Origin: CAYHKY01 sp964357355
GTDB taxonomy: Bacteria; Patescibacteriota; Microgenomatia; UBA10105
Assembly: GCA_964357355.1 (NCBI GenBank)
Contig: CAYHKY010000044.1
Span: forward strand, 1-12,423
Length of the DNA stretch: 12,423 bases
Direction: 5' to 3'
In this document: positions 6,224-12,423 of the stretch, piece after piece
Position numbering within the stretch: the first letter of the stretch is position 1
How the letters are laid out: each line of letters begins with the position of its first letter
Made by a program: the position numbers and the translations under genes
Notes under the pieces: model-generated
Told to the model about the DNA's origin: nothing
The model's input: only the letters and a program-made list of their open reading frames with translations
Database searches by the model: none

Positions 6224-8341
6224 ATGAACGTCCTTAGAAAATTACGATCCATTTTATTCTTATTTCCTCAAAATTGGGAAATTATACTCACTTTTAATTT
6301 CTTTATACTTATCGCGCTTTTTTTTGGGGATGGGTTGCAGCCATTTGTTGACGTATTTGCTGCCGGAGTTTTAAGTGTTTTGGGCTGGTACGCACTCAAA
6401 ACCAAACAACCGACTGGCAGTATTTCCCGTCCGGTGTATTATTCATGGTTACTTCTGCTAGGGTTTTATATCCTGCGGACCATTTTTTCAGACAGTATCG
6501 GACTTTCCATAACCGCAACATTGCGCCTTTTTATGGGATTTACAGTTTTTTATATATTTGCGGTCTACTTGACCGGTCCTAAGTTATTACAGTTCTTTTT
6601 AAACATTTTAACTTTAATTTCAACTATAGCGTCTCTTATCGCTCTGATATTCCTGGCATTTCCCCCTCTTGCTGCTAACTTACCGCCAATGAACTTGTTA
6701 TACCCCTATTTTGGCCATCACCATTTACCATCACTGTTATTCTTTACTTTTCCTTACGTCCTCTCTCGTTGTCAAGGTAACAAGAGTAAACTATTTTTCG
6801 TCAGTTTAATTCTGTATGCGTTTATCTTTCTTCTCTCTTTTTCAAAAAGCGCACTAATTGTACTTGCTGTATATTTTGTAATTAGCTTTATAATTTCAAT
6901 CAAATCCCGTCAGTTGGCTAAAGTAAGTATTAATTTCGGAATAGCCACTATTGCCACACTCAGTCTTATTTTAATCTTACTTTTTTCATCCAGTTTGCAA
7001 CTCCAACGCTTCGTACCGGATAAATACCTCACCTGGTTCACCCCACAAGTTGATAAATCACCCTCGTTTTTGGAATCCCGCGCACACTACTGGCAGCAGG
7101 CCTGGGACGGATTTAAGACTAATCCATTATTCGGCAGGGGACCGGGAACTTTTTACCTGATATCCCGCCGCTTCCAACAGAATCCGGATCAGAATTCCTA
7201 TTTCGCCCACAGCTGGCCACTTGAACAACTAAGCGAAACTGGAATAGTGGGTATAGCTTTGTGGTTGCTATTATTTTTTTCAATTTACAGAAAGATTCAT
7301 CGTCACTTACAATCTACATCTTACAACCTACAATTTAACTACCGTAACTCACCACTCACAACTCACAACTCACAACTAATTACAGGAATATTTATGGTAC
7401 TAGGTCTAAGCCTCATCGACTTTAACCTCAACTTTATCGTCAGCTTATTGCTTTTATTCGCCTTCTTAGGAATGTTAAATAGTTCTGAAAGTACAAATAT
7501 AATGCATAAAAAAAAGCGGTTTAATTTCTTTATGCTTTTAATTACTTTCTGCGGCCTGTACTACTTCACAAGTATGACATCAATGGTCGCCTCCCAACAA
7601 AAAGACAACCAACTTGCTCTACTTTTTGCTCCCTATGACAGGTTCAGGACAATCGCAGCACTGAACTCATCAAAAAATCAAACCGAATTTCGTAATTTTT
7701 CCTTAACCAACTTTTTCCACTCCCGTGATCCGGATGTGCTATTCGGAATGGCAAATACACCTATAACCAGAAGTACCTTGGAAAACTTTTTAGCTTTTTA
7801 CGCTAAAGCAATTATTAATGATCCTAAAAATTTTGCTTATTACAAAGAGTACCTTGAAAAAAGTGCAAGTTATGGATCCGCGCAAGAAAAACTAAATGCT
7901 CTCATATTTTCAAGTAGTTCATTTTTAAATGATAATTCACTCAACGAAATTAAAAAGATTTCTGCGTCTGAAGAAGATATTCAAAAAAATTTTAACCCTC
8001 AACTCATCAACCAACTGACAAATGAGCCATCCGAGTATTACTTTGCAAAACTATACTATTCTATAGGTCTTAATGTCCTTGATAAGAATCCCGAACTCAC
8101 TCGACTCTTCTGGGAATATTCTTCTAGAATATACCCGGGAGTTGGTAAAGGACTTCTATACCATGAGCTTGCGGCATTGGCACTATATATATTTGACGAC
8201 AATCACCTTTCTACCCTATATATTCAAAAATGTATGAAGATTCCAGCTGCGTCTATCCATTGCCGGAATATCAAACCAGATCATTCTAATCTTCCACCGC
8301 CAGGAAGCGTTAAGGATTCTGTTATTAATTACCGTGAATGA
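6224..8341 (+). CDS. O-antigen ligase/polymerase-like membrane protein with soluble C-terminal helical domain
   Basis: 705 aa. About twelve hydrophobic segments fill residues 18-255 and 340-450. Between them lies a large hydrophilic loop (about 256-338) with Wzy_C/O-antigen ligase (PF04932) features: ESRAHYWQQAWDGFKTNPLFGRGPGTF (R286, then the N-P-L-F-G-x-G-P-G motif) and YFAHSWPLEQLSETGIVG with H329. This family joins or polymerises lipid-linked glycans at the outer face of the membrane. Residues about 455-705 form a long helical, TPR-like extracytoplasmic tail, which makes the protein longer than the usual 400-450 aa. Residues about 360-386 come from low-complexity DNA that includes three CTCACAA heptamers. 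Ligase and polymerase (Wzy) roles cannot be separated by sequence here. It is divergent from the HEPN/MNT operon and convergent with the methyltransferase gene. Confidence 0.85.
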   Translation: MNVLRKLRSILFLFPQNWEIILTFNFFILIALFFGDGLQPFVDVFAAGVLSVLGWYALKTKQPTGSISRPVYYSWLLLLGFYILRTIFSDSIGLSITATLRLFMGFTVFYIFAVYLTGPKLLQFFLNILTLISTIASLIALIFLAFPPLAANLPPMNLLYPYFGHHHLPSLLFFTFPYVLSRCQGNKSKLFFVSLILYAFIFLLSFSKSALIVLAVYFVISFIISIKSRQLAKVSINFGIATIATLSLILILLFSSSLQLQRFVPDKYLTWFTPQVDKSPSFLESRAHYWQQAWDGFKTNPLFGRGPGTFYLISRRFQQNPDQNSYFAHSWPLEQLSETGIVGIALWLLLFFSIYRKIHRHLQSTSYNLQFNYRNSPLTTHNSQLITGIFMVLGLSLIDFNLNFIVSLLLLFAFLGMLNSSESTNIMHKKKRFNFFMLLITFCGLYYFTSMTSMVASQQKDNQLALLFAPYDRFRTIAALNSSKNQTEFRNFSLTNFFHSRDPDVLFGMANTPITRSTLENFLAFYAKAIINDPKNFAYYKEYLEKSASYGSAQEKLNALIFSSSSFLNDNSLNEIKKISASEEDIQKNFNPQLINQLTNEPSEYYFAKLYYSIGLNVLDKNPELTRLFWEYSSRIYPGVGKGLLYHELAALALYIFDDNHLSTLYIQKCMKIPAASIHCRNIKPDHSNLPPPGSVKDSVINYRE
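7355..7375 (+). repeat. Heptamer tandem repeat (CTCACAA x3) inside a coding region
   Basis: Three exact CTCACAA units at 7355-7361, 7362-7368 and 7369-7375. Diverged C/A/T-rich relatives precede them back to about 7307 (TTACAAT, CTACATC, TTACAAC, CTACAAT). The unit is not a multiple of three, so each copy is read in a different frame, giving a peptide like SPLTTHNSQL between two membrane helices. Confidence 0.7.
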
Positions 8342-8381
8342 TTTTTTAAGCTAAATGCGTGTCATTACAACTATTCAAACT
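8342..8381. other. Short convergent intergenic gap
   Basis: Forty bases between two converging stop codons. A TTTTTT run follows the plus-strand stop, but I see no stem before it, so no intrinsic terminator is called. Confidence 0.6.
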
Positions 8382-9107
8382 CTAGATTTTATATGCACAA
8401 ATAATATTTACCCAGGGAATTTTTTCGCCGTTTTTATAATCAACAACATCGCCTTGATGAAAATGAAGTTTTTGAAATATTCGCCAGATGAATTGTACCG
8501 GCTTCCTGATGATTCCTGCCGCAAATAGTTTAAAGAGGTTGATTAGATTAATATTTGTAAAATCTTGCCCATAAACTTTTTCAATAATAAAAAAATCTCC
8601 TACAAGATTTTTAAAATCTTGCAGGGAATACTCACATTTATGATAAGGATTTACGGACTTTCCACTCAGTGATACATTGCGCTTCTCGGGTGTAGAAATT
8701 ATAACTTTTCCATTAGGTTTCAACACTCTCTTGGCTTCCTCTAAAAACTTCTGCGCGTCCCTCCTGGTTAAATGTTCAATCATTTCAAATGACACTACAC
8801 AATCAAAGAAGTCATTTGGAAAAATTAAAGTACAGGCATCAGACTGATAAAAGTCGATATTATCTTTCCCATAATTACTTATTGCAGTATTTATGGCGGT
8901 ATTTGAAATATCTACACCAACTACTTGCTTAGCAGATTTTGCTAATATTTTACATCCATACCCGCTCCCACAACCAATATCCAAAACATATAATCCTTTT
9001 AACCTTTTCGAAGCAAATTCATACCTTCTAAAATGATCTTTTAGAAGAAACCTGCTTATAAAATTAGCTTCAGGGTTAATGATCCACTCAGGATAGAATA
9101 TTGACAT
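8382..9107 (-). CDS. Class I SAM-dependent methyltransferase
   Basis: 241 aa from ATG at 9107. The Rossmann methyltransferase core is clear: motif I VLDIGCGSGYG (residues 41-51), VVGVDIS with the ribose-binding Asp at 66, SDA near 89-91, FFDCVVSFEMIEHL (100-113) and VLKPNGKVIISTP (128-140). It is of the Methyltransf_11/UbiE-like type found in polysaccharide clusters; the acceptor cannot be read from sequence. The C-terminal third has hydrophobic and basic stretches (NLINLFKLFAAGIIRKPVQFIWRI) that may touch the membrane. A longer frame from TTG at 9143 is rejected because that TTG is the first three bases of a consensus -35 box. Neighbours suggest glycan modification, for example O-methylation of a sugar. 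Confidence 0.85.
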   Translation of the reverse strand: MSIFYPEWIINPEANFISRFLLKDHFRRYEFASKRLKGLYVLDIGCGSGYGCKILAKSAKQVVGVDISNTAINTAISNYGKDNIDFYQSDACTLIFPNDFFDCVVSFEMIEHLTRRDAQKFLEEAKRVLKPNGKVIISTPEKRNVSLSGKSVNPYHKCEYSLQDFKNLVGDFFIIEKVYGQDFTNINLINLFKLFAAGIIRKPVQFIWRIFQKLHFHQGDVVDYKNGEKIPWVNIICAYKI

Positions 9108-9115
9108 CGAGTTTG

Positions 9116-9143
9116 AGTATAATAAAGTGGTATCCTTTGTCAA
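9116..9143 (-). promoter_or_regulatory. Strong promoter of the methyltransferase gene, leaderless
   Basis: Minus strand: perfect -35 TTGACA (9138-9143), 16-nt spacer, -10 TATACT (9116-9121). Initiation is expected near 9109, two bases before ATG at 9107. This is the best-matching promoter in the window and fixes the methyltransferase start. Confidence 0.7.
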
Positions 9144-9184
9144 GTTACTAATTTATTTATCAAATAATAAATAATACTACGATT
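9144..9184 (+). promoter_or_regulatory. Divergent AT-rich promoter region of the amidotransferase gene
   Basis: Forty-one AT-rich bases before ATG at 9185, with no Shine-Dalgarno. TAATAC (9172-9177) lies 7 nt before the ATG and could be the -10 of a leaderless transcript. No clear -35 is seen at proper spacing, so the exact site is uncertain. Confidence 0.35.
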
Positions 9185-11158
9185 ATGTGTGGAATATTTG
9201 GCGCCATTTCTTACAACAAGAAAATTACTTCAGTTAAGTTTAAATCTTGGGCTGATGATCTTTTTCAATTATCTGAATCGAGAGGAAAAGAAGCTGCTGG
9301 AATAGCATTATTAACAAATAATAAAATTCATACTTATAAAGAAGCTGTAAAGAGTTCAAAATTCGTTAGACTTAATACATATCAGAATTTATTTAACAAA
9401 ACGGAAGCTGCACACCCGCTAGCTTTTATTGGTCATTCCCGTTTAGCAACAAATGGATTTCAAGCAAAAAATCACAATAATCAACCTATAGCTAATAATA
9501 TGGGTGTAATAGTTCACAATGGTATTATTGTGAATGATCAGTACATTTGGAAAACAATTTTGAAAAAAAAGCCTAGATTCGAAGTTGATACGGAAGTCTT
9601 AATTGAACTTATTCGACACTTCAAAGATAATGGTGCAGACGTTGTGGAAGCTTGCTCACGGCTATTTAAAAATATAGAAGGCTCTGCTTCAATCGCTGCT
9701 TTATTAAAATTTATTCCCGAGTTAGTATTGGCTACAAATACAGGTTCTCTTTATTATGCTTGGATAAATGCGCCCAAGACTTTCACTTTTGCATCCGAAA
9801 AGCACATTGTACGTAAATTTCTCGAACGAAATTCCTTAAAATCTGACATATGTCAACTTTTGCCAAATAACGGATTACTTATAAATTTAGATAAACCCAA
9901 GGAGCTTCGCTTTTTTTTAGTTGGACACAATGCTATGACTGTCACTAAAAATGAAATTGTATTTTCTATTGGAGAGATTTCAAGTGAAAATATTAAGGAA
10001 CAATCATTCTTTTACTATTCTGCAAAAAATAACATTAAAAAGTTAAGAAAACATGATTTTAACTATGAAAAAATTTACACATTACGTCGTTGCACTCGAT
10101 GCATATTGCCAGCAACAATGCCTTTTATTACTTTTGACAAAGAAGGAGTATGTAACTACTGTCTAAATCATAAAAAGATTCAATATCAAGGAAATAAATC
10201 TCTTGAGAATTTAATATCTTCATATAGAAAAAGCAAAAGTAACATCGATTGTATTGTGGCATTTAGTGGTGGTAGAGACAGTTCTTATGGTCTCCACCAT
10301 GTAAAAAGAATATTAAAAATGAATCCAATCGCATATACTTACGATTGGGGATTGGTAACAGATTTAGCAAGACGGAATCAGGCCAGAATTGTCGGAAAAC
10401 TTGGTGTTGAGCATATTATAATTTCTGCAGATATTGCACTCAAAAGAAATAATATTCGTAAAAATATACTTGCGTGGCTAAAAAAACCTGATTTAGGCAT
10501 GATTCCTTTATTTACAGTAGGAGATAAACAAGCAGAATTTTATATTGATCAGGTGGCAAAACGTACAGGGACTGATTTAATAATATATTGCTCAGGATGC
10601 GAACTTGAAAATGATGACTTTAAAGCCAGTTATTGTGGCGTAAAAAACGGATCACCCGGAGGAATTCTTCATAACTTGTCATTTATCGGAAGAACAAAAA
10701 TGGCAATTTATTATGGTCGGCAATTCTTATTAAATCCCCAATATTTTAATTCATCTATATTTGATACTGCCTTTGCTTATTTTTCGACTTATATAAAAAG
10801 ACATAAATATATATATTTTTGGCATTATATTCCATGGAACGAACAGAAAATCGTATCAACTATAAGAAAGGAATATGGGTGGGAAAATGATCCATATTCT
10901 AACCTTACTTGGAGAACTGATGATGGGACACCTGCATTTTATAATTATATCTATTATAATGTTCAGGGGTTTACAGAAAACGATACTTTAAGAAGCTACC
11001 AAATAAGAGAAGGAGATTTACAAAGAGAAAAAGCTCTCGCAATTGTTCATGAAGAAAATAAGCCTCGATATGCAGCACTGAAAAACTATTTTGATCTGAT
11101 TGGTTTGGACGGCGATACAATTTTAACCGTTGTTGATGCTATACCAAAATTATACTGA
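9185..11158 (+). CDS. Fused class II glutamine amidotransferase / N-acetyl-sugar amidotransferase (WbpG/PseA-like)
   Basis: 657 aa in two parts. Residues 1 to about 245 are a class II (Ntn) glutaminase: Cys2 after the initiator Met in MCGIFGAI, SRLATNG (85-91), HNG (111-113) and VDTE (134-137), as in GlmS and AsnB. Residues about 300-657 match the N-acetyl sugar amidotransferase family: a zinc-knuckle-like CTRC and CNYC (C303, C306, C323, C326), the ATP-pyrophosphatase P-loop SGGRDSS (361-367), SADIALKR, and the C-terminal block from IPWNEQ to REGDLQREKAL. The predicted reaction is glutamine-derived ammonia delivered to an ATP-activated carboxylate or acetamido group of a nucleotide sugar, making an amide or amidine. 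WbpG is known to work with separate HisH/HisF-like subunits; here a glutaminase of a different class is on the same chain. The DNA is visibly more AT-rich than the left operon. It is followed 21 nt later by the SGNH gene. Confidence 0.87.
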   Translation: MCGIFGAISYNKKITSVKFKSWADDLFQLSESRGKEAAGIALLTNNKIHTYKEAVKSSKFVRLNTYQNLFNKTEAAHPLAFIGHSRLATNGFQAKNHNNQPIANNMGVIVHNGIIVNDQYIWKTILKKKPRFEVDTEVLIELIRHFKDNGADVVEACSRLFKNIEGSASIAALLKFIPELVLATNTGSLYYAWINAPKTFTFASEKHIVRKFLERNSLKSDICQLLPNNGLLINLDKPKELRFFLVGHNAMTVTKNEIVFSIGEISSENIKEQSFFYYSAKNNIKKLRKHDFNYEKIYTLRRCTRCILPATMPFITFDKEGVCNYCLNHKKIQYQGNKSLENLISSYRKSKSNIDCIVAFSGGRDSSYGLHHVKRILKMNPIAYTYDWGLVTDLARRNQARIVGKLGVEHIIISADIALKRNNIRKNILAWLKKPDLGMIPLFTVGDKQAEFYIDQVAKRTGTDLIIYCSGCELENDDFKASYCGVKNGSPGGILHNLSFIGRTKMAIYYGRQFLLNPQYFNSSIFDTAFAYFSTYIKRHKYIYFWHYIPWNEQKIVSTIRKEYGWENDPYSNLTWRTDDGTPAFYNYIYYNVQGFTENDTLRSYQIREGDLQREKALAIVHEENKPRYAALKNYFDLIGLDGDTILTVVDAIPKLY

Positions 11159-11179
11159 CAAAAACAAGTTGAAAAACAT

Positions 11180-12220
11180 ATGTTGAAAGAAAATATAAAA
11201 AAAAATATCGTTATCGCTCTATTAGTTATTGGTTCCTTTACTTTAGCATTTTCGCTGCTTGAAATTTTTCTCCGAACAACCAATTATCACTATTATCCAT
11301 TACAAATTCAGGTATTAGGCGCACGAACAGATAACGAAAACAATTCTGGTAGCGACTGGAGAAGATACCACATTTTCGAACACGACGCATTTATTTTTGA
11401 TCCCCAATTATTGTGGAAACCAAATCCGGAATACCAGATTGTTGATAATGACCAACCAAAACATTTTTTTAATACGTTGGGCTATCCCGGCCCTCTCTTT
11501 AATCCATTAACTGAAGGCAGTCAAGAGCGGATCATCACCATAGGCGATTCTCACACATTAGGTCTGCCTATAATTGACAGACAAACTGGAAGGGAAGTTG
11601 GTTGGCCAGCCTACCTCGAAGCAAATTTAGGTAGAACATTTGAAGTTATTAACGGTGGTGTGTGGGGATATTCTTCTTACCAAATGTTAAAGCGGTTTCA
11701 GCAAGCACTTGATTACAAACCTGCGATAGTTCTCTGGACTCCAAGTGCAAACGATGCCCATTTGGTAGGAGTTTCAGACAAAGAGTACGGAATTATTCAA
11801 ATTGCATCTACTGAAGCTCTTGTTAAGCTGCGCAGCGCACAACTTATTCAATCTCTCCTAGACAAAATGTTTAAAGATACTCAAAAAGACAAGGAACAAC
11901 TTGTTCCACGCGTTTCATTGTTAGACTACAAAACAGAATTATCGACTGTAATCGATGAAACTTCAAAACGAAATATTAAATTAATACTTTTGAATCGTCC
12001 CTTACTCCATCCTTATCCAGATAGTGAATTTGAAAATAGATTTCAAGAATACAACAAGCTTACCGAATTAATCGCTCGCGAAAACAGTATTCATTTTATC
12101 GATGTTGATGCCTTGTTCGCCACAGATAGCCAACATTTTGCGGACTCGTCGCATCTCAACGAGGAGGGGTTAAAAATATTGGCCAATACTCTTAAATCAC
12201 TCCTCTGGCCTGACATTTAG
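11180..12220 (+). CDS. Membrane-anchored SGNH/GDSL hydrolase, probable glycan O-acyl esterase or transferase
   Basis: 346 aa. One N-terminal membrane helix (about 9-30) is followed by an extracytoplasmic domain. SGNH blocks are visible: IGDSHTLG with nucleophile S124, INGGVWGYSS with the oxyanion glycine near 160, SAND with N191, and ADSSHLNEEG with D322 and H325 as the acid and base. The spacing fits the superfamily, whose members remove or transfer acetyl groups on polysaccharides (AlgJ/AlgX-like and related). The substrate is not readable. It lies 21 nt after the amidotransferase gene, same strand, and is probably co-transcribed. There is no strong Shine-Dalgarno. The chain is full length, with a normal TAG stop. 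Confidence 0.85.
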   Translation: MLKENIKKNIVIALLVIGSFTLAFSLLEIFLRTTNYHYYPLQIQVLGARTDNENNSGSDWRRYHIFEHDAFIFDPQLLWKPNPEYQIVDNDQPKHFFNTLGYPGPLFNPLTEGSQERIITIGDSHTLGLPIIDRQTGREVGWPAYLEANLGRTFEVINGGVWGYSSYQMLKRFQQALDYKPAIVLWTPSANDAHLVGVSDKEYGIIQIASTEALVKLRSAQLIQSLLDKMFKDTQKDKEQLVPRVSLLDYKTELSTVIDETSKRNIKLILLNRPLLHPYPDSEFENRFQEYNKLTELIARENSIHFIDVDALFATDSQHFADSSHLNEEGLKILANTLKSLLWPDI

Positions 12221-12230
12221 AAAAATGTAC

Positions 12231-12244
12231 ACCAGACTTCTGGT
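12231..12244 (+). terminator. Possible weak hairpin after the SGNH gene
   Basis: ACCAGACTTCTGGT starts 10 nt after the stop and forms a 5-bp stem with a 4-nt loop. There is no T tract after it, so intrinsic termination is doubtful. Confidence 0.25.
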
Positions 12245-12363
12245 ATTCAGTATGTAACTCCTAAATCAAAGTGCAGGTGTTCGGCGTAGTCCGGAAGTTC
12301 CACCGACTATCTGATTTCATCCCTAAGTAATTTTCGACATGAAAATAAAATTCAGTTATAAAA
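12245..12363. other. Intergenic region, no gene seen
   Basis: About 120 bases with no convincing reading frame. An imperfect inverted repeat TAGTC/GACTA (12287-12291 and 12305-12309) is the only structure noted. Confidence 0.5.
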
Positions 12364-12423
12364 CTATATCCTGACTTCGCCAAGAACATTTTTTAGTTGA
12401 GATTTAGCTTCAAAATATCGATA
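12364..12423 (-). CDS. Possible C-terminal end of a minus-strand gene entering from the right edge
   Basis: Nineteen open codons from the window edge read RYFEAKSQLKNVLGEVRI-like sequence and end with TAG at 12364-12366. The composition looks protein-like (amphipathic helix then a strand), but the piece is too short to identify. If real, it converges with the SGNH gene. Confidence 0.25.
   Translation of the reverse strand, partial: YRYFEAKSQLKNVLGEVRI

Noticed and set aside
7355..7375. Possible CRISPR-like array
   Set aside because: The units are 7 nt with no spacers; it is a simple tandem repeat in a coding region.
8342..8381. Bidirectional terminator between convergent genes
   Set aside because: A T run is present after the plus-strand stop but there is no stem before it on either strand.
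9108..9143. TTG-initiated N-terminal extension of the methyltransferase
   Set aside because: The TTG is the first half of a consensus -35 box and the bases after it are promoter sequence.
11086..11283. Minus-strand 65-codon frame across the amidotransferase/SGNH junction
   Set aside because: Antisense to two clear genes, no domain, and its composition mirrors the AT-rich plus strand.

Overview
The window looks like an accessory, cell-surface stretch from a low-GC bacterium. It most resembles the Candidate Phyla Radiation (Patescibacteria, possibly Microgenomates). The clues are a large secreted protein with a Cys-rich head, Pro/Ser/Thr linker and PKD-like repeats containing FDCTNNGTYE, several orphan envelope proteins, small toxin-antitoxin-like pairs and AT-rich intergenic DNA. 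Several genes end in TGA, so the recoded TGA of Gracilibacteria/Absconditabacteria does not apply. The lineage is an inference from protein style, not from a marker gene.

Left third (1-4746, minus strand): an apparent envelope operon read leftward from a promoter at 4718-4746. It encodes a 635-aa predicted Tat-exported lipoprotein of unknown family, a 188-aa protein with one membrane anchor, and a secreted modular protein of at least 719 aa that runs off the left edge. All three gene products are predicted to lie outside or on the membrane.

Middle (4748-6219, minus strand): two small toxin-antitoxin-like modules back to back. The first is HEPN plus MNT nucleotidyltransferase (overlapping genes) under an extended -10 promoter inside a perfect 8-bp inverted repeat. 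The second is DUF4258-like plus DUF2283-like (overlapping genes), ended by a clear intrinsic terminator. The two modules share the 10-mer AGCTGCTATA just upstream of their first genes.

Right half (6210-12220): genes that fit surface polysaccharide synthesis. They are an O-antigen ligase/polymerase-like membrane protein (+), a SAM methyltransferase (-), a 657-aa fusion of a class II glutamine amidotransferase with a WbpG/PseA-type N-acetyl-sugar amidotransferase (+), and a membrane-anchored SGNH hydrolase (+, 21 nt downstream of the fusion gene). Together they suggest a polymer carrying amidated (amidino) sugars and ester or methyl decorations. The right 200 bases hold no clear gene apart from a possible C-terminal fragment on the minus strand.

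A theme across the window is that promoter-proximal genes have a -10 box only about 8-11 nt before the start codon, so they look leaderless or nearly so. Some operon-internal genes (DUF2283, MNT) carry recognisable Shine-Dalgarno sequences. The methyltransferase start is corrected on this basis: the upstream TTG is the first three bases of the -35 box. The most distinctive single item is the one-chain fusion of glutaminase and sugar amidotransferase. I found no tRNA, rRNA, CRISPR array, transposase or integrase.
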